This document shows, in pieces, positions 25,788-36,711 of a stretch of 64,000 nucleotides of DNA. Under the pieces are notes generated by a model. The model was not told the DNA's origin. It saw nothing but the letters and a program-made list of their open reading frames with translations, and searched no databases. Location of the stretch: NCBI GenBank assembly GCA_004154925.1, contig QJNS01000232.1, positions 57,003 to 121,002 of the forward strand, in the 5' to 3' direction. This stretch comes from Monosporascus cannonballus (taxonomy: Eukaryota; Ascomycota; Sordariomycetes; Xylariales). Position 1 is the first letter of the stretch, and each line of letters starts with the position of its first letter. The position numbers and the translations under genes are program-made.

Positions 25788-27039
25788 TCAACCATTGCGA
25801 GGAGGCGCAGTCATGATCTCGCGCATTGCGATCAGACCATACATGAAGGCGAACACTTATTGTCAAAGACATATTAGCACATGGATAAGGCCGACCAGTC
25901 TATGTTACGGGTCAAACTTACGTCCGGGGGAGTGTGAGATGAAGGCGATGCAGGCTGCGATGACTGCCTCCATTTCACCACTCATTTCGTCGGGATCTAG
26001 GAAGAATATGCCGGCGTATCCTGTGAGGCGTTGTCCAATCCAAGCCCAAGCGAGGTACAGGGCAGACGCCAACATGACACCCCCAATATGACCTGCTACC
26101 GGCTACCAGGGGAAGTGCAGTTAAATCTGATGCCTATTAAGAGGGTGTCTATTCAGGCAATGACTCACAGTTGGGCGGCGGATGCTGTTCAGGAAAAAGA
26201 TCTCAGTGGCCGCAATGATGGAGTTGACGAGGGAAAGATTCAGAATGCTGAAAGACTTGATGCTGCCCTCCTCGGACAGTCCCTTGCCTGTTGATCCAAG
26301 TTAGTACTCTAGGTAGGTGGCTTCCTACATAAGACCTGAAGAAGCATGCTCAGCTGGGATTTCTCCGACTTACTCGGATCGTGCGTGGCCGATGTATTAC
26401 CGTCTGGTGCCGGGTGCTGTGGTAATGACGGGGCCTTGAACCCGCCGTGTCCAGATGGGACTAGAACACCCCAGTAGATCAGAGTGTTCATGAAGGCGAA
26501 AAACGTGGGTCACGGCGTAGAACAAACTGAATAAGAAGCGATGTCGGTCGCTATTGGAACGGCTCGGCGGAGACAAAAATTGAATGACCCTAGCTTTGAC
26601 CCGGTGTCTCCGACTGCCCTCAGGGTCGAGTTCCACATCAGACGGGTATATGACATGCATAGCCGCCCATAGCTTTCACAGATTATTAGCCGCTTCAGAG
26701 ACCGCAGCAGGTTCGTTCACCAACCGTCGTAAGGAGATGCCAGGCCCAAAGCAGGAGGAATGACACTGTTGGGAATTGGAACAGAATACGCCATCCCGTG
26801 TGTCTACCTGCATCATCGAGTTCATACCTGAGAGCGATCGCCAAAACTACTGTGAGATATACCGCCAGAATCGAACGAAGGGCAGTCAGGACTTTCTGGT
26901 TGATCTGCCGCCACGGGGAACGGGCAGCCTGGAGGTAGATCGGCTGTCAACTGGTCAGTCTTTGATTACCGACAGCAATGGCATACTGGCTTACATGGGC
27001 ATCTGCTGCACGTGGCAGAAGAGGCACCGACTCCGACAT
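25788..27039 (-). CDS. Multi-pass membrane protein, six exons, one single-base frameshift
   Basis: The minus-strand exons are 27039-26995, 26943-26725, 26672-26374, 26287-26169, 26102-25922 and 25855-25788. All five introns (51-86 nt) have GT donors, CTGAC/CTAAT/CTAAC-type branch sites and AG acceptors, and every junction keeps the frame. The product would be about 309 residues with six or seven hydrophobic segments. Examples are SILAVYLTVVLAIALRY, PTVSFLLLWAWHLL, NTLIYWGVLVPSGHGGF, NSIIAATEIFFLNSIRR and GGVMLASALYLAWAWIG. In exon 3 the frame breaks once at a five-base homopolymer (26499-26503): the run FLFSLFYAVTHVF continues as AFMNTLIYW only one base out of phase. That is either an assembly error or a recent disabling mutation. 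I do not recognise the family with confidence. It resembles uncharacterised fungal integral membrane proteins. Confidence 0.72.
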
Positions 27040-27904
27040 GATGGCAGCGTGGGCGGCAGGGTGTGAAGAAAGGATACGGGCGGACAGCTTGAAAGAGTAA
27101 TAGAGGCTATGGATGCTGATCCGACATAGCCGAAAAGTGCAATAGGTCCAGTAACAGGAGTCAGGAAGATCGACTCCTTTACCACCTATAAAATCAGTCG
27201 AAGAGGGTTAGACAAGGCCATAGAAGGATGGAAATTGGTCGACAAGAGGATAGCAAGTTGTGATCAACAAACGAAAGTGACTCCATGGCATATTTCAAAA
27301 CAACAGCGATCAGGAAGGCAGAACTGAGTCTCCGAACGAAGGGGTGAGTCTAACATTAGCCACCATGGCAACTGCAATGCTTGGTCGGCTTCGAGTATCT
27401 GGCGTACGTAGCTGCCCCTTTTCGGAAACCTCGAGCATCCAAAGTGGGTACGTAGGAACGCATACTTCACAGAACTTCCGTATACAACTCCACATTAGCA
27501 CGGCAACAGGTGCTTAAACCTGTAAGCCGAGTCGAATGCAATACGCGAGCGGCCCAATGCAGAGGAGGTGCACAAGCATCCCATCCGAGGTTGAGACTTC
27601 CCTTCTTGTTGCTAAATAACCTTACAATGTACGACATTACATGGCACAACTCAAGAGACCGTAAGTCCCGGCCATAAATCTACGACGCGACGAAGAGTTT
27701 CAAGAGTTATTCAGGATACTCTTCATTTCATACGTAATAACCGCCTAGAAGTAGATCGAGGTAAAGCTCAACACGGTTCTTGTTCCGCATCGAACTACAC
27801 GGCGGTTTGAGTTGCCGGTCTCTCTGTCCTATTTACAAATGGAATCATAGCGTCTACTCCACGTCAGTTTGCGCCCTTATCCCCGGCCCAACGCTCATCG
27901 ACCA
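27040..27904. other. Intergenic, no gene seen
   Basis: Sequence between the 5' end of the frameshifted membrane-protein gene and the 3' end of the KP4-like pseudogene. No coding pattern is evident. Confidence 0.5.
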
Positions 27905-28690
27905 CTAGGCAGTTATCTCCTTTTTATTTAGTCCATCACGACTACAATACCAAGGAGCAAAAGTACCCAGCCAGCCGTAGCAGTTAGAACTACCATGGAA
28001 GTCGGCGTAGGGATTGCTGACATGCCCACCCGCAGCCGGCGGTTCGTTCTTGTCTGTGGCGGTGTTCAAGTCTCTATCGGCATCGATACAAGGCGGCTGA
28101 CAGATCGCGGGATCGCGCCGGTCGATCTCAACCCAGCCAAGCTGAGACTCGCCACGCGAGAACCAGTTCGTGCTGATGCTACCGCAGACGCCACACTCCT
28201 TAATCAGCTCACTCGTCAGACTTTTGGTCTCTCCGAGGGATAGCCCGCCAGCCGGGTTCTCCTTGTCGAACAGATAGACGGCTGTTGCGTTTCAAAACCG
28301 CCGCATGCAAGCTTTAAAGTTCCCCGGAGAGAAGTGGGTTTAACAAAAGCTACTCTCTTCCGTCCGCGGCCCAGTTGGGATCAAACGTCAATATTTCACT
28401 GCCACCCCATGTCGAGGAGGAAGCTCCTGTTCTTGAAAGAGACAGGCGACATGTTCTTCGTTCTGGAAGAAGGTATCGATGGATAGAGTGGACTGCTGGA
28501 TGATTTTGTAGAGTAGATTGTTCACGGCGTGTCCGCTCAGGCCCGAGAAGTTGTTAAGTTCGCAGTTCAGGCTGGTTCCGCCCAGGCAGTCGATGTCAGA
28601 TTCTTCGGTTTCAGCATCGTCCAAGAATTAAGCCCGAGCTGTAGAGAGTAGCATGCCAGCTACACATAGAGTACATAGACCCTGTAGGAA
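27905..28690 (-). pseudogene. KP4-like killer-toxin family pseudogene
   Basis: On the minus strand three blocks fit a secreted KP4-like protein. First is a signal-peptide-like run (28690-28631) without an ATG. Next is a block at 28627-28440 that begins with an acidic segment and a Cys pair around a GGTS motif. Last is a block at about 28290-27905 containing ELIKECGVCGS, followed by a hydrophobic strand and further Cys. The spacing of the N-terminal Cys motif, the helix and the Cys-x2-Cys motif follows the KP4 killer-toxin family, which occurs in many ascomycete genomes. Breaks: no start codon, an in-frame TAA at 28628-28630 just after the signal peptide, and a frameshift between about 28425 and 28470. 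The intron before the last block cannot be placed with certainty. The family call rests on motif order seen by eye. Confidence 0.6.
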
Positions 28691-29359
28691 TTAAAGTGAG
28701 TCACGGTTGGGGCATTATTGGTATTTTGCGTTTCCTAAGGTCATGCTATATGATTTGGAGGTTGCCTTGACCTGGCCGTAAGAGTCGTACCTAAGTTGGC
28801 TTTTATAAATGCCAGAGGAAGGATCATTTCCAAGTGGTTGGCAGCAGACGACTATTGAAGTCAGGGGATATCTTGGCAACAACACCACTTCACTTCATAG
28901 CCTCCGTCTGCCTCTTGCACTTCGGAGATGGCTTCCTTGTTCTGCGCATGCCCCTGTTTTGATATTGGAATTGCTGCACTTTGTCTCCGTTGCTTTCCTG
29001 TGGTTTGAATGCGCCCAGTGTAGGAAACTATCGGCTGAGAGTAGTCGGATAAATCTCTTTCGGATCTGACACAGGCTCACCCGCCGCTGGTTACATGCAT
29101 TTCCAACTCGATCAGATCTTGACTGCTAGATGTGGACGGATGGAGCCTGAACCAGTAACTACTGGTTCTATAACCATATCAGCTTTACAGCAAACCATCA
29201 CTTACATATATATATATATATAAGGTGTGCGGAATCTTGTCCGCCTTGCAACCACATTTGCGTCTAGATGGCGTGGGGTTATCGTCTTTAAACAGGTCCA
29301 TGGTTGTAGGGGTCTTTGGCAGGGGGCGTATCACAAAAATTGCGGCAGAGTAAGCCTGC
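28691..29359. other. Intergenic with short (TA)n tract
   Basis: No supported gene. A (TA)n microsatellite lies at about 29207-29222. A minus-strand run near 29240-29310 (TMDLFKDDNPTPSRRKCGCK) could be exon debris from the decayed reading frame just to its right. Confidence 0.4.
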
Positions 29360-29590
29360 CTAGAGCGAGTGCATCTCGCAAGAGCTAGATACGCCACCGT
29401 CCTCGCAGTTAAGCATTTCCAGCCGAGCGGATGAACAACACGACATGCAGCCCAGACCTGATGTGCCCCCTAGTAGGCAGAGGGGTAGGGGGCTGGAGAC
29501 ATTAAACTTGCCGTTGGGGCCGGAAAGAAGGTGTAAAAGAACCATGGCTAGCATCACGGCCGGAAGCTTATCAAGTTGAAACTGTTACAT
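29360..29590 (-). pseudogene. Possible decayed small secreted cysteine-rich protein
   Basis: On the minus strand ATG (29590-29588) is followed at once by an in-frame TAA (29587-29585) and then by an open frame to a TAG at 29362-29360. That frame starts with a hydrophobic segment of signal-peptide type (LPAVMLAMVLLHLLSG) and continues with eight Cys, including CMSCC. A later in-frame ATG at 29554 could still start a 64-residue product with a shorter hydrophobic N-terminus. The stop at codon 2 is one C-to-T step away from Gln. Family unknown. The call is tentative because the frame is short. Confidence 0.3.
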
Positions 29591-30063
29591 GGCTTATAAC
29601 ATCACGGACTGAGATCGGGAAGATAAAGTACCGGAAAGGAGGGGCACTCCGTAAGTTCGAAGTGCAATGGACACAACAAATAGGCTGCTCGTTTTCAGCT
29701 TGGATTTCATCCTGCTTAAACGTATAAATCAATTCCTATTGAGATGAATAAGAAGATAAGAACGCCGTTATGTAAGATGTAACAGCTGATAGCCTTGGCG
29801 TGCCAGCTGTTCGCAACAGCCACTGCACATCCTCAACTAAATTCAGGACACCTTCATCATAGCATGGAAACCTTATCATATCACAGATCACCCAAGTTAA
29901 AGCAACCTGTTCGCGAAAGCTGGCCGTCGCCCACACACCCCGGCAGCAACACGGCCAGCGATCCCAACAACAACACCACGACGACGACCACCACCACCAC
30001 CACCACCACCACCACCAGCAGTTCCACGTGTGATAATATTACGCAACCCAAGAAAGACACACG
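29591..30063. other. Intergenic and SEC11 upstream region
   Basis: No gene seen. It ends with an (ACC)n microsatellite shortly before the SEC11 start codon. Confidence 0.55.
29987..30016 (+). repeat. (CCA)n trinucleotide microsatellite in the SEC11 5' region
   Basis: About ten tandem CCA units, preceded by CAACAACAACACCACGACGACGA, end some 48 bases before the SEC11 ATG. They probably lie in its 5' UTR. Confidence 0.8.
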
Positions 30064-30690
30064 ATGCTGTCCAGTCTTCAGAACCCGCGGCAAGCCGCCG
30101 CCCAGCTGCTGAACTTCGGCCTTATCCTCTCGACCGCATTCATGGTGCGTGGCCGCGTTTCCTGCTCTGCCCTGCCCCCCTCAATCATTCTTTTTGTTTT
30201 CGTCGCCCGCGCGCACATTGAACCTGAGCTGACAAGACCCCCGCAAAAACAGATGTGGAAAGGCCTCTCCGTGCTCGCGGACTCGCCGTCGCCGATCGTA
30301 GTAGTGCTCTCGGGCTCCATGGAGCCGGCGTTCCAGCGAGGCGACCTGCTCTTCCTGTGGAACCGGAACCTGGTCGCCGAGACGGACGTGGGCGAGGTGG
30401 TGGTGTACAACGTGCGGGACAAGGAGATACCGATCGTGCACCGGGTGGTGCGGAAGTTCGGGGCCGGGGAGCACGCGCGCCTGCTGACCAAGGGCGACAA
30501 CAACGCTGCCGACGACACGGAGCTCTACGCCCGCGGGCAGGACTACCTCGAGCGCCGCGACATCATCGGTAGCGTCGTCGCCTACGTGCCCTTCGTCGGC
30601 TACGTCACCATCATGCTGAGCGAGCACCCCTGGCTCAAAACCGCCATGCTGGGCATCATGGGCCTGCTGGTCGTGCTGCAACGGGAGTAA
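30064..30690 (+). CDS. SEC11: Signal peptidase complex catalytic subunit SEC11
   Basis: The exons are 30064-30144 and 30253-30690, giving 172 residues, a normal SEC11 length. The intron (108 nt) has a GTGCGT donor, a CTGAC branch site and a CAG acceptor. SEC11 is the serine protease of the ER signal peptidase complex, cutting signal peptides from secretory proteins on the lumenal side. The N-terminal membrane segment ([13 protein letters not shown]) is followed by the catalytic box SGSMEP (Ser49), the second box with VHRVV (His90) and TKGDNN (Asp109). This is the Ser-His-Asp arrangement of eukaryotic, not bacterial, signal peptidases. A second hydrophobic span lies at the C-terminus ([14 protein letters not shown]). 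It converges on the CWF19-like gene. Confidence 0.96.
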   Translation: MLSSLQNPRQAAAQLLNFGLILSTAFMVRGRVSCSALPPSIILFVFVARAHIEPELTRPPQKQMWKGLSVLADSPSPIVVVLSGSMEPAFQRGDLLFLWNRNLVAETDVGEVVVYNVRDKEIPIVHRVVRKFGAGEHARLLTKGDNNAADDTELYARGQDYLERRDIIGSVVAYVPFVGYVTIMLSEHPWLKTAMLGIMGLLVVLQRE

Positions 30691-31060
30691 GACAAGGGGG
30701 CAAATGAGATAGAGGCACATCTAGATACTTGGGCGTATGATAGTTGACTAGGCCTGGGTCTTTTATCTAGTATTGCTAGCTTATGTCGGTTTCTGCATCA
30801 ATGATGATACCCACTCGATGGACCCAGATGTCTGACATGCTTTTGTCTAGGACGTGCCGTGAAGATGCACAAACACACTGCTCATCCACATCAAATTCCA
30901 CGAAATGCAAAAGTGAGCTTAACTAATGGAGGTAAACAGAGGGCGATCATAAGGCGGCCGAGGGTAGAGCACGTAGTATCATTCTTAGGTAATTATGCCT
31001 AGGGGCTCCGAGTGCACCCAGCCGGGTGATAGCAACAGCCGCCTTGTCAACCTAGCAGCA
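30691..31060. other. Convergent 3' region between SEC11 and the CWF19-like gene
   Basis: About 370 bases holding both 3' ends. No gene and no strong hairpin were seen. Confidence 0.6.
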
Positions 31061-33181
31061 TCACGACTGATCAGTAAGGACCCTCGTCCAATCGAACTTC
31101 CTCCAGCGCCTCTTGAACCCCTCGGCCCTCGCACTGGTAGCGTCCGACCGGTGCCAGCGGCCCTGCTTCTTGACGACGTGGGGCTCGGCGTCGAGCATTC
31201 CCCCTAGGACCTCGCGGGCGAACAGGTCGCCGCGGGGCCAGCGGTCCTCGTCCTCGACGACGTGGCCGAGCCCGCCGTCGAGCGAGAACCAGACGTGGAA
31301 GTACGGCATCTCGCGGGCGATGGAGCGGCGGAACGCGAGCTTGCCGAGACCTTCGCGGGAGCGGGCCCCCGTGTCGATGACCTTGCGGTGCTGCGCCCAC
31401 TCCTCATCGGCCGACAGCATGGCCTCCTTGAAGAAGGCGGGTGCCGTATCGCCGAGCTCGTAGGGGATCGGCACCGCCTGCATGGCGGCGTGCGGGTGCC
31501 GCCGGGGGTTCGCCGCGTTCTCGTAGAAGACCACCTCACGCCCCTGCTCGTGGTACATGCGCGTCAGGCACTTCATGAAGTTGCGGATCTCCTCCCACTC
31601 GTCGTCGTCGCACTCGAGCAGGTTCGTGCGGTGCTGCACTGGCACGATGACCGCCCCGCCCTCGCCGAGCTCCGGCTCCGTCGGCAGCGTCAGGTACACG
31701 CGCGTCGCGAGTGAGATGACAGGCGCCACGGGCGGCTGGTTGCGGTCCTCGTGGTGGCACAGCGGGCAGCTGTCCAGGATCCTGTTGACCTTCTGGAACT
31801 CGTTGACCGCCGCGTTCTTGAGGTTCAGCTCCGACTTCTGCACGCGCTTCGCCAGCTTCTCGGCGTTCTCGTCCATGTACTCGAGGTCGTTGTCGAATTT
31901 GGCATCCTTGGAGATCCGCTCGGCCAGCCGTAGGCCGTCGCCTTGGCCTCGGGTACGTCGTTCTTCCCGCACCATGTCCTCGATCGTCATCTCGTCATTC
32001 TCTTCCACAAGCCCCCTTTCACGGCCCCGCTTAGTATTAACAGTTTTAGCTTCCGCTCGCGCCCCAGCTAGCATGCGGTTTTCCATGACGTTGAGGACGA
32101 CGGCTTCTGGACCCTGTGCCTTGAACGCTGCTGCGGCCTGGTTGTACTGCGCTTCCAACTCGGCAGCATCCGGCGCTTTCTTCAACTTCGCCTTCATCAT
32201 CTGTGCTCTCAGCCGGTTTAACGTCGTCTGGTCGACCTGAGTCATGGTGTGATCTGATGGGTCGTCCGGCATGACAGCCCCTTGATCCAATTCCGTTGGC
32301 TCCTTCGAAGTATCCCGTTTCTCGTGAACCCCCATATCTAGCTTCCGCTCCTGGAACAGCTCACCGCTAGGTTTTTCTTTGCCGACATAACCATTACCGT
32401 AGACTCTCCGCCTATCCAGCTCGATTTTCTCCTCGCGCGCATCGTCAAAGTCCCGTAAACTTCCGTATCTTTCGACTGCTATTTCTTCTACTGGGCGACT
32501 CGTTTCCTCCGCAGCCCGGTACACAGCATTGAGCTTGGTCATCCTCCACTGCGACCCGCTGTCACCAAACGTGTAGTCAACTTCATGTTGTGCAGGAACA
32601 TCGAGTTCGTCCAATGACTTTCCGTCGTTCAAGGCCTGGAGCTGTACGGCATTAATTTCTCTCGCGTGGATTTCCCTCTTCGGTTCCTGCCTGGGAGGTG
32701 ACGGTTTCGATGGCTTAGCTCCTTTTTGTGTGTAATCGACGTCGAGGGCAGATGGAGCCGTCATCCAGGAGTCGCGTACCAAGGGCTTCGACCTAGCGGG
32801 TTTTTCGTAATCCTCTGCAGCCAGCTCCTCATTCGGCAATGGGAGGTCTTCTTTGACATCCGACGTCTTCAAATGGGAATGCTTCTCGGAGTCGCGATCT
32901 CTATGCTCGCGTCGCTCCCGCCGTGAATCTTCTCTATTGTGGCGACCTTCATGGTCTCTCGAGTGTCGCGACCGCTTATTTCGATGCCCATCCTCGTCAT
33001 CCTGACCATCTCGATCGTGTGAGTGGTGGTGCCTTCGATGACGTCCATCGCCGTCTCTTTCGGTTGATCGTTCTCTCCGGTGGTGGTGATGTCTATGTTT
33101 TCGATGCTTTCTCTCCTCGTCGCGTTCTCTCTCAGCTTTCTCAGCCGCGAGCTGTTTTTCAAACTCGTCGAGGCCGTCCAT
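31061..33181 (-). CDS. CWF19: CWF19-like splicing factor / lariat-debranching regulator (CwfJ family)
   Basis: A single exon of 706 residues. The N-terminal third is low-complexity and basic/acidic (KHRKHRHHHHRRERSTERDG, many DR/ER/SR pairs), as in spliceosomal proteins. The C-terminal third has the two conserved CwfJ domains. The first, at about 470-590, contains DSCPLCHHEDR, the HRTNLLECDDDEWEEIRNF stretch and the HIT-like HPHAAMQAVPIPYE. The second, at about 595-700, contains MPYFHVWFSLDGGLGHVVED and W-rich FKRRWRKFDW. The family associates with the spliceosome and with Dbr1 during intron-lariat turnover. The start is the first ATG (MDGLDEFEKQLAAEKAE). It is transcribed divergently from BRF1 across about 1.1 kb. 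Confidence 0.94.
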   Translation of the reverse strand: MDGLDEFEKQLAAEKAERERDEERKHRKHRHHHHRRERSTERDGDGRHRRHHHSHDRDGQDDEDGHRNKRSRHSRDHEGRHNREDSRRERREHRDRDSEKHSHLKTSDVKEDLPLPNEELAAEDYEKPARSKPLVRDSWMTAPSALDVDYTQKGAKPSKPSPPRQEPKREIHAREINAVQLQALNDGKSLDELDVPAQHEVDYTFGDSGSQWRMTKLNAVYRAAEETSRPVEEIAVERYGSLRDFDDAREEKIELDRRRVYGNGYVGKEKPSGELFQERKLDMGVHEKRDTSKEPTELDQGAVMPDDPSDHTMTQVDQTTLNRLRAQMMKAKLKKAPDAAELEAQYNQAAAAFKAQGPEAVVLNVMENRMLAGARAEAKTVNTKRGRERGLVEENDEMTIEDMVREERRTRGQGDGLRLAERISKDAKFDNDLEYMDENAEKLAKRVQKSELNLKNAAVNEFQKVNRILDSCPLCHHEDRNQPPVAPVISLATRVYLTLPTEPELGEGGAVIVPVQHRTNLLECDDDEWEEIRNFMKCLTRMYHEQGREVVFYENAANPRRHPHAAMQAVPIPYELGDTAPAFFKEAMLSADEEWAQHRKVIDTGARSREGLGKLAFRRSIAREMPYFHVWFSLDGGLGHVVEDEDRWPRGDLFAREVLGGMLDAEPHVVKKQGRWHRSDATSARAEGFKRRWRKFDWTRVLTDQS

Positions 33182-34246
33182 TGCAGTTAGAATTGTCAGA
33201 TACTCGAAAGCAGGGGCTCTGGTGCGACAGCTGAAGGAAGTGATTCTAGGGCTGTTGGCTACGCTGATGACGTTAATTCCCGAAATGGTAAGAGATACTA
33301 CTGCTTAAAGGAAAACCAGGCTAAATCGACTGAGCTGCTTAGAACATAAAATGTAATTATCCCATATAAGCCGTTAGCACGTCACTGGATACTCGCATTG
33401 CATGGAGCCCATCTGGAAAATGGACTGGATTCGGGTTATCGGGTGGACATGAAGATTCATGTTTGCTAACAGCAAAAGAAGGCAACAACGAGTTTCAAGT
33501 ATTCGCTAAACAATGCGACAATTATCAATGCCGCTTGCCTACACTTATCTGGAAGTTTGCGCTGTAGCTGCTCCCTAGGAACATGTGCGCATAGATAATA
33601 CCAATATTTACTGAACCTGCACAAGTACGAATTTGAATAGCCCATGCCCTCAGTTTAATTTTGCATAATTTTCATTTACATTCCTGAATTGCCATTGGGC
33701 CTTAAAAGGATGACTGACTGTACTGACACATCTTAAAATGGCGGTGGCGTCTGTCGTAATCGAACCCAGCCTTCAAACGCCATTGCCCCGCGCAATTTAA
33801 CTGGCCCAGCGGAGTTTTGGTTCGCCCACGCATTGAACCTTAGGTGGCAGTTGTCGAAATTCTAATTCTTTTCAATAGCGACCCTCGTCCCCCACCTCGG
33901 CCATCGAGCTTTTCTCGAACCAACCCCACAAACGAACCCTCGCTTCTTTTTATCGGCAGGATATCCTTCATCATTCAATCCCTCTACCCATTCAACCACT
34001 TACAGCCGTCGATATGAATGACTAGGTGTCATTCGGAGCATCAAAGCAGTTTGATTTACAATTATTCTCTAAAATCCTTGGCTTCTCTTCTTCATTAGTT
34101 CCAACCATTGCCCCTCGATTCCAGCGTTATGAACCCTCGGATCGGTCCGACATGCTGTCACTTTCACCTTGAAGGTCAACTTCTCGATTGCCGCTAAGGA
34201 GCAGCCCGGAGGTCCGTTTACACGCTGCCCCTTTTAACGTACCATC
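33182..34246. other. Divergent promoter region between CWF19-like gene and BRF1
   Basis: No coding sequence seen. Pyrimidine-rich stretches (for example around 34080-34110) precede the BRF1 start, as is usual for fungal core promoters. Confidence 0.6.
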
Positions 34247-36711
34247 ATGTCTTCATTTCTCAAGCCCAACAAGACCAAGGCCAAGACCGGCTTTCAAATC
34301 AAGCCTAGGGGTGCTTCCGGCACGGGCAGCCGCATTCACGATGTCTTGCAGCGCATGGACAGGGAGAATTCCAGGGCCCCGTCGCCCGCCGCGTCTTCTT
34401 CGGCGGTTCCTGTCGCCTCGTCTCGAGCAAGATGTCCGAACGCCCAATGTCCCAACCCCTTCGCACCAATCAGCGAGGGTTTCTGTACTGCCTGCGGTCG
34501 CGAAATTGACTCTTCTAATATCGTCGCCGAGGTCACTTTCGGAGAGACCTCGACGGGCGCAGCTGTTGTACAGGGAAGCTATGTCGGCGCTGACCAGGGT
34601 ACCAGTCGAATGGCCGGCGGGCTTTCTCGACGAATCGGTGGTGGCATTGGCGATGATAAGGAACGGAAAATCCGTGAAGGTGGGTTTGCCTGGTTTTTTT
34701 TCCTTCTTATTTTAGAATTCTTGCTAACCTTGATGACAGCCAGGAATATGATGGTGGGCTTTCAGATGCAGCTCAGAACCATCACGGAGAGCACTGTCGA
34801 CATGGGAGTTCAGATCTTCAAGCTTGCTATCAGCCATAATTGGATCCAGGGACGCGGCATGGACAAAGTCGTCCCTGTCTGTCTCTATACGGCGTGTCGC
34901 AGAGAGCCCCAGTGCCAGGTCATGCTGATCGACTTTGCTGATCTTGTTAAGGTAGGTATAAATATAAACACGCTCTTCCGTTCTCTCTCTCTCTCTTTTT
35001 GGGTGTTATCTCTCTAACGCCGTTTCAGATCAACGTATTCGAACTGGGTCATGTTTTCAAGGACCTGAACAGCATCTACTCTTTTCAGAGCCATGACGTC
35101 AAAGCTGTCCTTCCCGAGGACCTCATGTACCGCTTCGCCTCAAAACTCGACTTTGGCGACTTCACCAATAAGGTCGCGGAGCAGGCCATCCGGCTGTGTC
35201 GCAGAATGGGTCGTGATTGGATGGTTATGGGCCGTCGACCTTCTGGTATATGCGGAGCGTGCTTGCTCATGGCGGCCCGCATGTGGCGGTTCCGACGAAC
35301 TGTCCGGGAGGTCGTGTATGTCGTCAAGGTCACAACGGCCACGATTCAACAGCGCCTAGGCGAATTCGCGGTCACTGAGAGCAGCGAACTGACAATCGAG
35401 GACTTTCTGAATAAAGAGTTTCTCGAGTCCCGCCATGATCCGCCGTCATTCTACAGGAACACGGCCGAATGGCGGGAGAAGGTGGAGAAGGAGAGAGCGG
35501 CGAGCGGACGGAAGCGTAAGCGCGTTGTCGACATCGACGACGAGGAGGCGGCACGAGCAGAGGGTGGAACGGGCGATCGAGCCTCGTCAACTACTACGGA
35601 CATGCCACCCCCACCTGTACCTCGTCCCCTGCCGGATATCTCCAAATTTCCGTCAGTTTCGCAATTCTTGCCGAAGTCGTTCGACCAGAAAGAGCAGAGG
35701 GAATATATCTCCCAGTTCGACCCCGAAGCGTTGGCTGCAGCCTCGGCCGCCATAGACAAGGACATCAACCAAGGCCTGAACGCCGAGAACCCCGAGGCCG
35801 ATGCAGCAGTCGATGACCTGATACGGACGTACGGGGAGGGGGGTGAGAAAGAAGCGCCGGAAGGACAAGACGGCTCCCGAGGGGGTAAGAAGAAAGGTCA
35901 AGAGGAGGAGCCTTCGCTAAACTTCGACGAGGAATGGGAGAAGGACGAGAACGAACTGGAGAAGCAGATCGGCGAGATCATCAACGACCCCCATACAGAA
36001 GCGCATCGCAAAGCGCTAACGACCGCGGAGTTCTTGGCGCGGGTCAAGGCCGCGTGGGAGCGGTCCCAGCTGCCGCCCAAGAACGTCAAGTCGGACGAGA
36101 TCATCAGCAGCGACGAGTTTAAAGGGGACCCAGAGGTCGATTTCTGCGAGCTGTCGGCGGAGGAGGCCAAGTTCAAGGAGATGATCTGGATCAACCAGAA
36201 CAAGGACTGGATACGCAAGCAGCAGGAGCGGGAGTACCGCAAGCAGATGGAAGAGCTGGGCCCTCCCAAGCGGCGGCGCAACCGGCTCAAGCGACCGCGC
36301 ATCGGCGAGGGCCAGCTGACCCCCGCCTCTACCCCGGGCGAGGCGGCCGTCGAGGCGATGAAGAAGCGCGGCTTCTCCAAGCGCATCAACTACGACGCCA
36401 TCTCCAACCTCTTCTCCGACGATAACAAGATCAACCGGGGCCCCGGCTCGACCGTCGCCTCCCTCCTCGGCGACGACGTGGGAGGAAGCCAGCGCGCCAG
36501 CCGTGCCGCCAGCGTCGCTTCGGCGGTGACCCAGCGGTCGGCGTCGCGTCCCGAGGCGAACGTCTCGTCTTCACAGCCCGAGAAGGGAGACGAGCCCGAG
36601 GAAGAGCAGGAGGGAGAAGATACGGCACCCCTCTACCACGATGAGGAGGCCGAACATCCCGGCTACGACGAGGACGAGTACTACGATCAGGATGAGGAGG
36701 AGTTCTACTGA
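34247..36711 (+). CDS. BRF1: TFIIIB subunit BRF1 (RNA polymerase III initiation factor)
   Basis: The exons are 34247-34679, 34740-34951 and 35029-36711, giving 775 residues. BRF1 with TBP and Bdp1 forms TFIIIB, which recruits Pol III to tRNA and 5S genes. After about 60 residues of linker comes a TFIIB-type zinc ribbon (Cys63, Cys68, Cys80, Cys83; CPNAQCPNPF...GFCTACGREID). It leads into the conserved B-reader/linker-like run FGETSTGAAVVQGSYVGADQ. Two cyclin folds follow (about 145-330, with LCRRMGRDWMVMGRRPSGICGACLLMAARM). The C-terminal half is acidic and carries the BRF1 homology block that binds TBP (EMIWINQNKDWIRKQQEREY, KRINYDAISNLFSDD). Both introns (60 and 77 nt) have CTAAC branch sites. 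The extended N-terminus is common in filamentous fungi. Confidence 0.95.

Noticed and set aside
31557..32240. A 227-residue plus-strand frame
   Set aside because: It is antisense to the CWF19-like coding sequence and shows Ser/Arg bias typical of a shadow frame.
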